DNA of 64,000 nt from the NCBI RefSeq assembly GCF_002127325.2, contig NC_035436.2, positions 105,733,591 through 105,797,590 on the forward strand. The letters run 5' to 3'. Positions 11,400 through 24,493 of this stretch are shown one piece after another. The notes below the pieces were generated by a model that did no database searches, was not told where the DNA came from, and saw nothing but the letters and a program-made list of their open reading frames with translations. A program made the position numbers and the translations under genes. Numbering within the stretch: position 1 is the stretch's first letter; each line of letters opens with the position of its first letter. Origin of the DNA: Helianthus annuus. Lineage: Eukaryota > Streptophyta > Magnoliopsida > Asterales > Asteraceae.

Positions 11400-14152
11400 T
11401 GTGACAAATGGCAATAAACCGGCAATTCCGTACAAACTAATCACTATTTTATTTACATAATCTCATGCATTTAGCGTAATTTAATTACGTAACAGTGTCG
11501 TTAGTTGGATAACAAGGTTAGGACAAGGAAACAATGCTAAAACATATGTTGGTTTTCGCCACATTGCGAAATCAGGCAAACAATGTCCTAAAAGTGTTGG
11601 TAGAAAGTGCCACGTGCACTATTCACGGTTACACTATTCATGCCAGCAAAACCGTGAAAATAGATCGAAACTATGAAAAACGACACACAGATAACATAAT
11701 TGTGTCCATCTTTATAAGAAAACACTAATACGAAAACATATCTTGCAAAGACACAAGACTTTCCGGTATGACGCCCTTATTACAAAAATGTCCATGGCTA
11801 AAATATAACATTTTAAACGCGTCCAAATGCGTATTATAGCACATCCGGGACTTCAAAATTATGTCAATTGATGAAAAACATTTTACAGATATCAACGGGA
11901 TGTCCAAAATCACATGCTTGCGATATTACATCGCTATGTGGTAAATTAGTTCGTTATCGATCCGGCGAACTAGTGAGCGGTATTTTCGCCACCATAACAA
12001 CCAAACGAAGAGCCTAGCAAGCTAGTTAACCATATTTTGGCGTCATAAACGCATTAATAAATGTCATAACATCGATGGTAAAATAGAACCATAGCTCCCG
12101 GTATTACACCGCATCTTTTGTATATCACCCGGTATCGAACCAACGAACGAACTAGTGGTGTTTTTACCATCCGAAACTAATACCAACTAGTCTAGTGAAC
12201 TAGTTAATATCACTTAGCATCTTAAACTCTTAATTATCCCCTTAATGATGCAAGACAATTCCAAACTATTATACTTAAATTAAACACCTCAAAATCTATA
12301 TAATTAACATCTAACAAAAAACTACTACATTTTATTTCCCCCATCATAGTGGACGGTTCAAGTGGGTCCCCCACCCACATGAACTTTGTTGAAAAATCTC
12401 AAATTTGAGTTATGGCACTTGATTGATGGTTGTTGAAAAATGGTGAAAACACCATGCCTTACATCACATTACTAAATCTCATTATTTGAAGATTGCAACA
12501 ACTTTTGAAACAAGAAAACTTCCCCTTGTTCCCTTTCATTTTCGGCAGTCAACAAGCACCACAAGTACCACCATTAAATCTTCATTAAACCCTCCATTTT
12601 TCACATAATCTAGCCCTCATAAGATCACTTATACATTGGATAAGCATGGAAGATCACTAGGAGCACTTTTGGAGCTTAATCTTCTTCTTATTTTCTTATT
12701 TTGGCTTGTGCAAAGTTGTAAGACTTCTAAACACCATATTTATGTTTCTTACTACTAGTGAATCTCAAAAGTACAAGTTGATGATCTTGAATTTAAGGTT
12801 AAACATAAACAAAAAAAAACCCTAATCTCAAAGCTAATAAACACTAAATCAAACTATATTATGTGTGATATGTGTAGATTAGTGTAGTTAGTTTGTATGA
12901 TCATGTTGTTTATGTTGATTTTGTTAATATTAGTGATTTAAAGTTTATGTACATGATGATCTTGTGAGTATATTCTTGTAGTGTTTAAGATAAGTGTTCA
13001 TCTTGCCATGATGAACATAAATATATGATTTAAACATGGATATGTTTAAATCATGAAAGATCATCATCCTTACTTTCATGAACTATACATATAATTTTAG
13101 ATTACCTGAAGAAGCAAGTGTTTAAAATGATTTAACACTTAATTTTGAAAGTCTAGTAAACTTTGATTTTACAAGATAAGTTAAATAACATGGTCATTTT
13201 AAAAGGTCACCATAAAAGTCTCATTTTTGTGCATAAAAAGTATATATATGTAAGTTCATGAAAGGTGGAGTTGTGTTGTTTAGAATACATAATTGGAGGA
13301 AACTTAGTGGATAATGGTGATTTGGTAACTTGATTATGATTTAAACGCGTTTTTTTTTATAACGTGGGAAACACCATAGTTTTAGGGGAAACTATGGCGA
13401 ATTTTTCTAAAAAAATCTAATCGCGATTAGAGGGGATTAATGGGTGATTAACAATGTTAAACGCGATTAGTGGTTTTAAACGTCATTATGGAAGCTTTCA
13501 TGAAAATGGTTAAGTCTTAAATGTTAAAGTGTTCTTAGGAACTAAAACATGTATTTTCAAAAAAAAATGGTGAAAATAATAACCATACATATATATATTT
13601 TTTTTGGGGCAAAAATTATATATATTTTGGAAAACTCATTAAGTATAAGTATTATGTGCTATGTGTATGTATTTAGATACACTTGGGGTGATCAAAATAA
13701 CACACCCATGATTACAAGAAATACTTGTATGAAACAAGTATAATATGACACAAAAATACATATACATGTTTCCTTCACATTCCAATGGAATGCTATTAAA
13801 ATGGACGAATAAACGAAATGGTCGAAACAGTAATACATAACACTCGACGACGATAAAATGAGCGTATCGTTACCGCGGGAAACTACTACGACATTTGGGC
13901 GACTCTTCGATGCGGAAATATACCTATAAAGCGACTACGACGACACGTCTAAAAATACGATATTTTTAGAACGCTTAACGAATACAAATATATACTACCG
14001 ATAACAAAATCCGGAATGTTGAAAATCTATAAAATTACTAAGTATTTATTTTAGGACATGAACATATTTAAAAGTCCTATACTTAGTAAAATTTGGATAA
14101 AATTGCAAGATAATGTTAATGGACTCATGAAGTTAGAATTGGGCCTATCAAA

Positions 14153-14412
14153 GTTAGTAATGGGCTAGGCCCCAATACCTTAATACATGGGCTAGGGCCC
14201 AATGGCAATATAACATGGGCTCGGCCCAATAACATAAAAGACATAGATTAGGCCCAATAACAATAAGACAGGGGTTAGGCCCAATAACATAGATAACATG
14301 GGCTTGGCCCAATAACATTAAAACATGGTTAGATACGATAACATAGATGACATGGGCTCGGCCCAATGACATGGGCTCGGCCCAATGACATGGGCTCGGC
14401 CCAATGACATGA
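14153..14412 (+). repeat. GGCCCA array, Gypsy-A 3' LTR
   Basis: Second copy of the degenerate GGGCTNGGCCCAA array. Compared with 3682-3915 it has one more full unit near 14380-14400, so the array changes length by unit duplication. Confidence 0.8.
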
Positions 14413-15105
14413 GCAAAGGCTCAATGACATGCGTGCACTACACGAGGACGTGTGAAGAACGAAGCCGATCACACATAAGTCAATACACATAGAATACATG
14501 AATATGCTTACGAATTCAATACGTATGGAATATATGTATACACATAACAATTTTAGAGAGTAAACTATTAACGCTCTAAAATACAAAGTTGTTCCAAATG
14601 ACAAACGAGAACATAATAAAGAATTCAAGATGAACAACTTGTATGAGATCCGAAACACCTAGTTTCTAATGAGATTAGTACACATGTAGGTTATTGACAC
14701 GTACGAACGCTCACTTCGATATCAATATACACGGAACGCAAACTTGTGAGTTCATGTCCCCCTTTTCTTTTAAACGTTTTCGGTTTTATAACTCTCAGGG
14801 GGGAATACATGCTAAAACTATTGGTATCTTAGTTACGGAGTAGTAGATAACATGATCAATGTGCATAAGTAGGGAGATAACATTAGTTACCGTTAATCAC
14901 TTAGTGACCAAGGTGCAAAAGGTGTAGATCTATTGGACTTGAGGCACGCCCCACTCCTGGTTGGTATATCCTGGAGTGCTTTTGTGATCCCAATGATGAC
15001 AAAGTGTTCTCGGTTTGGTTATTTGCTTATGGTACATTATGTTAGGGGCTCGCTACCCACTGATAGATCCTTAACAGACTCCATGAATGAATCAGAACAT
15101 ACCAT

Positions 15106-15353
15106 GATTACAAGATTTCATTTTCATGAATACTACGATTACAAGATTTCATTTTCATGAATACTACGATACCAAGATTTCATTTTCATGAATACTACGA
15201 TTACAGGATTTCATTTTCATGAATACTACGATTACAAGATTTCATTTTCATGAATACTACGATACCAAGATTTCATTTTCATGAATACTACGATTATAAG
15301 ATCTCAATTTCATGAATACTATGATTACAAGATTTCGTTTTCATGAATACTAC
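15106..15353 (+). repeat. 31-bp minisatellite, 8 units, Gypsy-A 3' LTR
   Basis: Eight units of the 31-bp repeat. Writing the variants as letters, the order is AABCABDA here and AABCAABCADA in the 5' LTR, so three units were gained or lost after insertion or during reverse transcription. Confidence 0.93.
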
Positions 15354-15522
15354 GATTACATATGATAACAAAAACTGCATGAACTCGCTCAACTTTTGTT
15401 GACTTTTTAAAACTACATGTATTTCAGGAAACAAGTCTTGAGCCGGTGATACTTGATTGGATGCAATGATTACCTTTCTTACATCACACGCAACACGCTT
15501 CCGCAACTAGCAGGGTGTGACA

Positions 15523-15527
15523 CATAG
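15523..15527. repeat. Target site duplication of Gypsy-A, right copy (CATAG)
   Basis: Right-hand partner of 913-917. Confidence 0.92.
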
Positions 15528-15751
15528 TCTACTAATGTAATGCGCCTATCTCTCATAGACTTCACCTATGGAAATGTCCTTGCTTGGTTTTTATGAAATG
15601 AATTTTTGTTTGTAGTGGACCTTGAAAAATGTTTATGCAATGAAAACTTCTCGTTCTTGTATAAATTGTTTTCGTGAGAGGTTCCTAGTGACTGTAGACT
15701 AGACTTAAGAAAGAATCCTGGTTCACTACAATCGAAGCTCTGATACCAATC
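15528..15751 (-). mobile_element. Gypsy-B leader, right part, with primer site
   Basis: Continues the Gypsy-B leader interrupted by Gypsy-A. On the minus strand the primer site TGGTATCAGAGC lies at 15748-15737, four bases inside the LTR end at 15752. The following bases match the Gypsy-A leader (GATTGTAGTGAACC, CTCTCAC). No coding capacity is seen. Confidence 0.85.
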
Positions 15752-16786
15752 TGTCACACCCGCTCGTAGCGGAAGCGCGAGGTGTGATCTGATCGGTTCT
15801 CATTGCATAACAATATAAGTGAACATACTAAATGAATAAAACATGCTCCAATGCCATTACCATAATTGTTCGAAATAACGCAACATAAGTTTAGTGTATT
15901 GTTTACAAACCATCAACTGAAAAGAAACTTTCATTGTTTCGTACATCAAAATGTAAGTCTTAAAATGTCAAGGCTTTGACCACTATATTACCGCAAAGAG
16001 GCGGTATATAACGGGCAAACCCTTCAATAGTTGGCATGGAGTATGGATACTTGTTTTTCTTGACTGAAATATCTGCATGGTCCACTAATTTCCTGAAATA
16101 CATGTAAGTTTGAAAACATCAACAAAAGTTGAGCGAGTTCATGCAGTTTAGTTGTATAAGATGTATCTGTCAATTATGAAATGTATTTATATAAAAACCA
16201 TGCGCTTTATCTGTATGAAATGTATTTGTATAAAACCCGCATGTAAGATGTATTTGCATCAAATGTAATATGAAAAGCGTCAATGAAATCGTTGATCATG
16301 AATGTTTCGCAAGGACATTAATATGTGTGACGATATAGGAAGCAATCCAACCCTAGACGATTTTAATTGTATCGACACCGTGTCGTAGGGCAACAAACGC
16401 ACTCCTAGGCAAATGAATGGCCATGAGTGGGGCTCGCCAAAACCCATTAGATCTAACCCTTTGTTCCTTGGTCCAAACTGGATTAATGGTGCTTTAGTTA
16501 TGGCCCTAATTTCACACATGATCTAAGGTGTTTCATTCCTTGACTTATCATACTTATTGTACATGTATTTTCCCCGATAGTTGTAAAGCTTGAAAAACAT
16601 TTAAAATGAAAAGGGGACATGAACTCACAGTATTGCGTCAGTGAGTAGAAGTAAATATGATTTCACGTGCGGTAGTCTTGAACAGTGTTGCGACCTACAA
16701 TCGTTGTTATATTTGTTAGACACTTCGGTCTTTGTAAATAACTTGAGTACAAGTCTTGTGTCTTAAATATGTGTAAGACTTGTATG
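15752..16786 (-). repeat. Gypsy-B 5' LTR, inner part
   Basis: Starts TGTCACACC on the plus strand, which is the reverse complement of the conserved LTR end GGTGTGACA. Positions 16080-16145 match, inverted, the Gypsy-A LTR end region (CTGCATGAACTCGCTCAACTTT and the following CATGTATTTCAGG). The LTR is interrupted at 16786 by a solo LTR and resumes at 20492. Confidence 0.82.
16782..16786. repeat. Target site duplication of the solo LTR, left copy (GTATG)
   Basis: GTATG is repeated at 20492-20496 on the other side of the solo LTR. Confidence 0.88.
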
Positions 16787-17870
16787 TGTGACACCTGTGT
16801 CACCACGAACACCAAACAAATGCCAAACCTATGAAACATTGTGTTTCATACCTGGGATTTGTATAAATATGTGTATCCTTTGCACATATCAATTCTTGTT
16901 CAATTCCGAGCTTTAAATCGCTTTCTGGAAAGTTATATGCGCACTGGTGCGTAAACGTAATCAGTTTAACGCGACAAACACTTCGGAACATCATCATAAA
17001 CTTAACATACCTTAAATAACCTTTACATAACTTAGAAATAAGTTTTAAAGGCTTTGGTATGGCAAAAACAAGTTTATTCAATCGCAGGGACTATTTGCGT
17101 AAAACTGCAAAACTATACCGATTCGTAAGGTAACGAATAGTCCGGAACTTGATCATAAGTTAAACATACCATATATAACCTAATCATAGCTTAGAAACAA
17201 GCTTTGAGTGGTTCGGTGTGCAAAAACATGCTTATGTGATCTTTCAGGGACTAAAAGTGTCAAAAAACGGCGTATGTTTGCATTTTCGCGCATATCTTAC
17301 GTTCTGGACACATCTGGACATCCAAAATTTTTGTACACACTAAAATATTTTTATTTTAGTGATCACCATGCAAAAATTCCATTTGTCGCTTAATTTGGTT
17401 CGTTTTCGCATCCATTTGAGTTTCGTCGTAAATAACCGAACAACGCGATCGTACGACCAAACGAACCGACATCCGTGATGTTTTCGAGCATATTTCAGGT
17501 CCCCTATGCTTTAACTTCATTTTAGAGCCTTGAAATGAGGATAACGGGGTTTAAACGCATCGAAAAAGGCTTTAAACACGTGCAGGGACCATTTCTGTCA
17601 ATTTTGAAACTTTGCTGAACCTGATGCATGGTAGCGTAGCGCGAGCCCTCCTGCCTATGCCGTCGCGCTACGCGAGTGCCACATCTGGGTAGAAAGTTCA
17701 TTTTCAGCAACAGTTTGCAAATTCAAGGGCTGTTTGTGCAATTTCTTTGTGTGGTGGGCAAGTTTGTGTGTTCACCAAGGCTCTAATCAGCTTGTAACAC
17801 ATGTATGGCTAGGATTAATGCTTAATGACCAAGCAAAACACTTGTGATGATCCTATTAACTCACCACAAG

Positions 17871-17878
17871 TATAAATA
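17871..17878 (+). promoter_or_regulatory. TATA box of the solo LTR
   Basis: TATAAATA about 1085 bp into the LTR, the position at which the Gypsy-C LTRs carry TATAAATACCCCCC. Followed by a pyrimidine-rich stretch, as at many plant start sites. Confidence 0.6.
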
Positions 17879-19292
17879 GCCATCCAAACTCCTTCATTCC
17901 TTGCTCATTCCTCTCTTATCTTCTCTAAATCTGCTTTGGAGCTCTCTTTTAAGCTTATTGGGACTTTGTCTTCTTGTAGAAAAGATAGCAAGGACCTTAA
18001 GTGAGCTTCTTTCATTCTTTTTCTTGCTTTTTCCTTATGTAGTGCAGAAAGTCAAACAGTTTGGCCAACAGTTTGACTTTCGGTTTTGACCATCAATTGG
18101 TCAAGTGAAAGTTCAATTGAACTTTGAAACGTGATTGTAATCACGATAGTTATAATCCTTCGTGATTATAGCCGCTGATTACCACGTTAACTAGTTGTAG
18201 TGTCGAGTCAAAGTTTCGGTCAAAATGCGTGTTAGCACGCATTTTGCAACGGAACTACTTTAGGGTATCAAAACACTTTGTTTTGATACCAAATCAGTAG
18301 GTTAAACATGTTTTGACATGTCTAACTCGACACTATTAGTTTGTGCTTGTCTAGGGTCGTAAGGTAAGCGGTCTAAACAACCGCTTATACTTCTGAACCC
18401 AACCCATTTGGTCGATCTTTAGGATCCGACCAAGCTTAGTAAGTGATCATAGATTCATAGGGAATAACCACTGAGGATATAACCTTATGATCACATAGGA
18501 TTGGTTAGTCGTATGCTAGTTAGCTTGTATGCCCATAGGAAATGACCAAAATGCCCTTTTGAAGCTAGAATCCGTAATTTGACTATGTGAACATATTTTT
18601 GACAAGTAATCTGATTTAGTAACATGTTTAGGGATAATTGGGCATGTAAGACTTGACATAGCACATAGATTACCATCCGAACATAGTTTTACGCAAACGA
18701 CGCATTATAGTGGCTTATGTTACCATAATGTGTCGAAACGGGTCAAAAGCACTTAGGTAGGCCTTCCAATCAGAATGCTAGCTCTATTAAATCATACCAT
18801 ATGAGTTGCAATACTCATTTGATTTATAGAACTTCATTTTATCCTATCTCCCGATTTAGGATCCGATTGTTTAACATAGTGATCCATACTAGGTGCCACT
18901 TGATTCCTTGATTTCCCGAGCTTTGTTAGGACACTTAATCAAGGATACTTGCAATCTCAAGTGAGTACATAGTCCCCTCTTTTACTGTTTTCAATTGTTT
19001 TGGGGTGAAACATATATGCCTGTCTGTTATTTTCCTGATTTTAAACTATATGATTACACATGCTTAATACATATTCTTTTGACAAATTAAACAATTACCT
19101 ATGGTTTAAACACTGATTTTCCAAAACTTAATAAACAAATTGTTGGATTGTACCATTTTTATACATTCACCCAGCCGATTGGTAGTATGATATAGCGCTA
19201 TAGGACTAGACACCCCATTCCTGTTGTATGGAATGTCAGAAACCAAATTTAAACCAAATAGAAATTGCCTTCGTGGTATTTCTATAGCCTCC

Positions 19293-20075
19293 AAAGTGTA
19301 GTTTGATACACTAAGGCTTTGTTGAATACCAAATCACACTCTCTTTGTATATGTTGATATACTACAAAAGTACAGTTTGATGTGCTCTCAAATGTGATCT
19401 ACCAAAGTATATATTGATATACTATGTACAAAAATCCAACATATGTTTTAACACACCTACTTTGTTATTTTTAAACCAAAGCATAGTTGATATGCTATTT
19501 TTAAACCAAAGCATAGTTTGATATGCTACTGTTTACCAAAGTATAGTTTGATATACTACCAACTTTGTTATTTTAAACTAAAGTATATTTTGATATACTA
19601 TCTAAAGCATAGTTGATATGCTACTTTTAACCAAAGCATAGTTTGATATGCTACTGTTTTCAAAGTATAGTTTGATATACTACCAACTTTGTTATTTTAA
19701 ACTAAAGTATATTTTGATATACTACCCAAAGTATAGTTTGATATGCTACTGTTTTCCAAAGTATAGTTTGATATACTACCAACTTTGTTATTTCAAACTA
19801 AAGTATATTTTGATATACTATCTAAAGCATAGTTGATATGCTACTTTTAACCAAAGCATAGTTGATATGCTATTTACAAACCAAAGTATAATTTGATATA
19901 CTACCAATACTTTTATTCTTAAACCAAAGTATACTTGAGATATACTACCGAAACTATTATTTTAATTACTAAAGTATATTTTGATATACTATCCATTTAA
20001 CTATTTCAAAACTAAAGTATACTATGATATACTATTTGTACAAACTTTTCAAAACCAAAGTATATTTTGTCTATA
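19293..20075. repeat. Array of about 22 covarying short palindromes in the solo LTR
   Basis: Each copy has the form A-G-arm, a 5-7 base spacer (GTTTGA, GTTGA, TTTTGA), then the complementary arm. Arms come in matched pairs: GTATA with TATAC, GCATA with TATGC, GTGTA with TACAC. About 20 of 22 copies are perfectly paired over five bases. Part of the array is made of larger duplicated blocks (19526-19640, 19756-19870). It occupies the same LTR position as the GTACTTAGTAC minisatellite of Gypsy-C. Confidence 0.85.
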
Positions 20076-20491
20076 CTATAAACCCGTTTTCCAAAACGAC
20101 ACATTTTCAGAAACAAAACTTTTACATTAGATTCATGGCTATTTTGAAAACATAAAACCTTTTCTCGTATTATCTAAAGCCATGAATCTAATACACAAAA
20201 ACCTATGTTACTCACAGGCATTTTTATGCTGACGTGTCTATTTTCATATATGTTTCAGGTACTACTATGTGATGATTGATGATGCATGCTAAACGTAGGA
20301 TGGGCTCGTGCCTTAGTGACTTAAAACTGAGAAACAATTATTTGTATTATTCTAAATTGTACCAAAACATTGAATTCAATAATTCAATAAAACAAAACTA
20401 TTTAATCCATGGATGTGAAACAATGATTCTGTTACAACACTCCCCGACGTTTCCGCCACGTTTTGTTGTTTTACGTGGTCGGGGTGTGACA

Positions 20492-20496
20492 GTATG
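20492..20496. repeat. Target site duplication of the solo LTR, right copy (GTATG)
   Basis: Right-hand partner of 16782-16786. Confidence 0.88.
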
Positions 20497-20562
20497 TCTT
20501 TATTGTTCGTTGAACTTTGTATTAGATGCATTTATTGTTTAACCATAAAATATATATTTTGC

Positions 20563-20565
<3 letters not shown>

Positions 20566-20627
<62 letters not shown>
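20566..20627. repeat. (AT)n microsatellite
   Basis: About 31 uninterrupted AT dinucleotides. Unstable by slippage and likely a sequencing and assembly weak point. Confidence 0.97.
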
Positions 20628-20628
<1 letters not shown>

Positions 20629-20744
20629 TAATCGTGTATCTTGTGTGTCATATAGTCGGATCTGGTCCTCTTGATTTCGTGTCTAGTATGTATCAATCGT
20701 ATACTTGTATTTCTTTACAATTTATGTCATTGGACTTAGCCCTA

Positions 20745-20915
20745 ACAATTATGATATTGGGCCCAAATAGTGTTGGGCTAAAATAGTGTTGGGCTTAAAA
20801 AGTGTTGGGCTTAAATAGTGTTGGGCTTAGGCCCATATGTTTGGTATTGGGCTTTGCCCATGAGTTATTGATATTGGGCTTAGCCCATGTATTTAGTTTA
20901 AGCCCATTATTAATA
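20745..20915 (-). repeat. GGGCTTAGCCCAAT array in the Gypsy-B LTR
   Basis: Six to eight degenerate copies of a motif around GTGTTGGGCTTAAATA and TATTGGGCTTAGCCCATG. It is the counterpart of the GGCCCA arrays in Gypsy-A although the surrounding LTR sequence has diverged strongly. The TGGGCY core is retained in nearly all copies. Confidence 0.75.
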
Positions 20916-23900
20916 TAAATTCTTTAAAAAGTATAAGCCCATTTATATAAAAATTATAGCCCATTTGAAAAATATAAGTCTTTCATTTTTATAAAAACAT
21001 TTTTATAAAAATTTACTAATTATACTTTTTAGGTAATAAAAACATCATAGTTTTTATAAGTTTTCTAAATGTCCGAATTTTGTTAAGGTAACGTAATTTT
21101 TGTGTCCGTGTCGAAAGATCGTCTAGATGTCGTATTAAGTCCCCGGATTGGTAATATGTCCATAAGTTCCTCCGTCGTCCGTTTTGACCATAATTTATGT
21201 CCGATTGTTCGTATTGTCCGTAACATGTCTTTAAGGCATAATTATATGTAGTTTTGTAATACTTTAATTATAAAGTCTCTTGAGTTTATTATTACCATTT
21301 TGATCAAGTTCCTATCTTTGATATATATAACTAATACACCCATTATTACATATCACATAACTTGTTAAAATGTACAAATATATATTTTCTCAAAAATATA
21401 TATTTATCTAATCTTTTCTTTTTATAAAAACCTTTCTTTAAATCTTTGTAAATCTTGTAAAGATTTAACCAAAAATGATAGTTTTTATAACATAATGTTT
21501 TTAAGAAAATTTGCCATATAACCTTTGTTTTAAGCACTTTGCCATGTTTAATAAACATATCTTTTTCTTTTCAAATCAACATCAACAATTTACTCATAAG
21601 TTTTATAAACAATATACATATGATTTATAATAAGATTTATAACATAATCTTATCAAGATGATCTCAAAATCATGTAGGGTTTTGAACATGATCGTAACAT
21701 ATGTTAACTAGTTCAAAAACCAAGTTTACTTCTAGTTTTAACAACTTTTATAAAAATCTCATGTTGTATGTTACTTTTTATAATCTTGTAAAAAGTCTTG
21801 TTTTTAATTAAAAACCTTAGATACTTTAATTACACCATAAATTTTGATCATCCATTACCTTTTAAGTTAAAAAAAAAAAAAACTTTAACATATTCATGTA
21901 TACTTGTTAGATCATATTTTTAGAACATCATCTAACAAGTTATACATGTCTTAATCATCTCAACAAGATCAAATATGCAAATAACAATCTTAATCACAAT
22001 ATAAACAAACATATACATATCATGATTTGTATTTTTTTTTCTTTGTATCTTCATATTATTATGTATGGTTATTTTGTTATTTTACTAGTTATAATAATAA
22101 TCATAACATAAATAAGTAAGAAGAATAAATTTAGAAGCTCACTTCTAGCTCTAGGCTAGAGTTGATCTAGATGATGTTAAGATCCAAAGAAGATGAAGAT
22201 CTTGTTGTTAGAAGACTCTTGGATGGATGAAAATAATTTGCTTTAGCTTGTAGGTGCTTTAGATCTTCTTATGTTCCATGAAAATCCATGTTGATTATAA
22301 GAAAAATGAAGATGATGAAGTGGGTTTCTATGGTGTTCTTGGTGGGATGATGAAGATGAAGAGAGAGTTTGTTAAGTGTGTGAAAGTAAAGTTGAAAAAG
22401 AGTTGTAATTGTGTTAGTGATTTATGAGAAGGCGTTATAAGTCTTACACCTCATTACTAACCCTTCCACGTCATAATCCACTTTAGCTTTGGATAAGTAT
22501 CCATTAAATACAATAATAAAAAAAAACAAAGAGTGGGGGGGCCCACTTGAAGTTGACGGTTCAACATGGGGGGGGGGTCTTTTGTGGTAAAAATGTGATG
22601 GTGAATTTTTGTTAAGGTTAAAAGGTAAAAAGGTTTAAATGTTTAGGCTTTTATGGATTACCAAGTTTCAAGATGTTTCAATACTTAAAATGATCAAGAA
22701 TATGATGAAAATGACCAAAAATAATGTTCACTACATATGTCAAATTGTAGTTCGGATAGTCTTTTGTCGCTCGTTCCGCAAGAAGATAGTCGAAAGGTTC
22801 GCTTATGAAAGTTGTAGGGAAACATTCGGTTATATATTTATATGATGTTCCCTATGTATTTTCATATGGAATTTGAGTCTAAACAACCCATTTTGCACTT
22901 TGTAGTAAAAATACTAATGCTGAATTTTGCAGAAAAACATTGAAATGGTCATTTTTGGTGCTTTTTGGAAGTTTTCGGACAATTTTTGTGCTACCGGACA
23001 TTGGTAACATATTAGACCAAACCCTTGCATTTACAATTAGGGTTTATTGTATAATTGATGTTGGACTTTTGTCTGAGTCCTAAAAATATCGTTACACTAG
23101 TTTATGCGGATCCTGAGTTTTTGTCAGCACGCTAGTTTACTAGGCACTACTCTAGTTGTTTCGATGCACTGTTTACACTGTTTCAAATGTAACCACTTAA
23201 AATGAATCATGTGCATCATAAATGAATATTCCATAAGTATTCTAAGATGTATATCATGAAATCATGCATTTCAGATATTCTAATCACGTATTTGTATAAT
23301 GTAATTCATTGCTTTAAATGTAAGTAATTTACCAGAAAGTGGTTGTCACACTATGTTAATATACCGGACGTAAATCGGAGGATCGGATAGTATGCGGGTT
23401 CGTAAACCAAACGAGTATGGAGACTCGTGTAATATGGTTTAACAAATCCTTTATACTAAAATGAAACCTAACCTAAGTGCTTATGACCCATTACGACCCG
23501 TTTAGGTAGCTTATGCTACTTTAACGCGTCATTCGCGTGAAGCGCGTTTGGAACGCCTAACATTGTGACCATAAGGTATAACCTCTGAAGGTTATTCCCT
23601 ATACAGCTATGGTCACCTAATGTGTTTGGTCAAATCCTAATGATCGACCAAATGGGTCGGGTTCGAAAGTATAAGCGATTGTTTAGATCGCTTACCTTAC
23701 CACCCTATCTAAGCACTAAACTAAAGGTGACGAGCCAAGCATGATAGAACATGCTTAACTAAGTTTAGAAAACAGGTTTGGTATCAAAACAAACGGTTTT
23801 GACACCCACGAGTAGTTTGGTTACAAAATACGCAAGAATGCGCATTTTGGCCGAAACAACGACTCGTCACTGAGCCTAGATAACGTGGTAATCAGTAGGT

Positions 23901-24163
23901 ATAGTCACTAAGGACTATAACCATCGTGATCACGCTCACGTTATGAAGTTCCAACGAACTTCGTGTTGACCATAAGCTGGTCAACGCAGAAAGTAAAACA
24001 AAGTTTGACTTTAGCACTAGAAAGCGACTAAAAGAATGAAAGAACACTTACGAAGGGTCCCCGAAAGCTAAACTTGATCCAGGAGCTCAAGTATGAAGCA
24101 ATGGCATCAACTTAGAGCTCTTTGATCAGTTTTGTGGGTTTTAACACAAATGTGGGGGGGGGG

Positions 24164-24171
24164 TATTTATA
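24164..24171 (-). promoter_or_regulatory. TATA box in Gypsy-D 3' LTR
   Basis: Plus strand TATTTATA, minus strand TATAAATA, followed on the minus strand by a run of C. Same element as in 25600-25607, 34399-34406 and 45120-45127. Confidence 0.6.
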
Positions 24172-24493
24172 GGAAAAGAAGGACCGTTAGGATCGTTTCT
24201 TGAATATCGTGCCACGATCTAATCCGTACACTTATCAAGATGTTGTGGTATCATATAATGACCCTAACTCCAGAGATTGTGAAAGGGCATTGCCTTTGGA
24301 GTGATTGAAAGGCCAAAATCAGCAAAAAACGAGTTTCTGCATCTGCAGGGCTGACGCGGCCCGCGTCAGGATACACACAAAACTCAGGCGGGCCGCCTGG
24401 CCTTGTCTGATAAGCACAACTTTCAGAAATGACAGTTTTAGTCCCTGTTGCATATTTAAGCCATTTCCAACACTTGTAAGGCCCGTAAAGCCA

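Larger units (their letters stand above)
918..15522 (+). mobile_element. Gypsy-A, complete Tekay-like chromovirus with 4.2-kb LTRs
   Basis: Full-length Ty3/gypsy element of 14.6 kb. Order: LTR 918-5117, Met-tRNA primer site 5121-5132, degraded gag, degraded protease, RT/RNase H, integrase with chromodomain remnant, polypurine tract, LTR 11400-15522, flanked by CATAG. Order PR-RT-RH-IN and the chromodomain-like C-terminus identify a chromovirus; the very long LTRs and Met primer site fit the Tekay/Del lineage. Gag carries many stops and pol at least three frameshifts, so it cannot make its own proteins. It is inserted in the leader of Gypsy-B, a distant member of the same family, in the opposite orientation. 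Confidence 0.95.
11400..15522 (+). repeat. Gypsy-A 3' LTR (4123 bp)
   Basis: Same ends as the 5' LTR (TGTGACAAATGG to GGGTGTGACA). It has eight 31-bp units (15106-15353) instead of eleven, one additional GGGCTCGGCCCAATGACAT unit near 14380, and small indels in homopolymers. The remaining sequence is nearly identical to the 5' copy. It also repeats the G-box and TATA-like sites. Confidence 0.93.
16787..20491 (+). mobile_element. Solo LTR of a Gypsy-C-related family (3705 bp)
   Basis: Begins TGTGACACC and ends GGTCGGGGTGTGACA, with GTATG on both sides. Segments match Gypsy-C/D LTRs at moderate divergence: the GCGTAAACGTA region near 16960, TATGGCAAAAACAAGTT near 17060, TAAACATACCATA near 17165, GTACGACCAAACGAACCGAC near 17455, a TATA box, GATTACCACGTTA near 18177, GGTCGATCTTTAGGATCCGA near 18410, and TTTTTATGCTGACGT near 20220. 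No internal coding sequence is present. Intact TSDs around one LTR point to loss of the body by LTR-LTR recombination. It lies in the 5' LTR of Gypsy-B. Confidence 0.9.
20492..23350 (-). repeat. Gypsy-B 5' LTR, outer part
   Basis: Continuation of the LTR that starts at 15752. Read on the minus strand it follows the Gypsy-A LTR in order: CCATGTTGAACCGTCAACTTC and the GGGCCCCCC run (22500-22575), the AAGATCTTC region, a CACCC segment near 21340, AAGTATAATTAG near 21020 and the GGGCTAAGCCCAAT array (20745-20915). It ends on the plus strand in GGTTGTCACA at 23350, the reverse complement of an LTR start TGTGACAACC. Total LTR length without the solo insertion is about 3.9 kb. The sequence between these landmarks is AT-rich and noncoding. 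Confidence 0.8.

Noticed and set aside
17901..18089. Leucine-rich 62-codon frame with apparent signal peptide
   Set aside because: Lies just after the TATA box of a solo LTR in pyrimidine-rich sequence; no related frame in Gypsy-C/D LTRs.
22639..22845. 68-codon frame in the Gypsy-B LTR
   Set aside because: No counterpart in the Gypsy-A LTR and no known domain.
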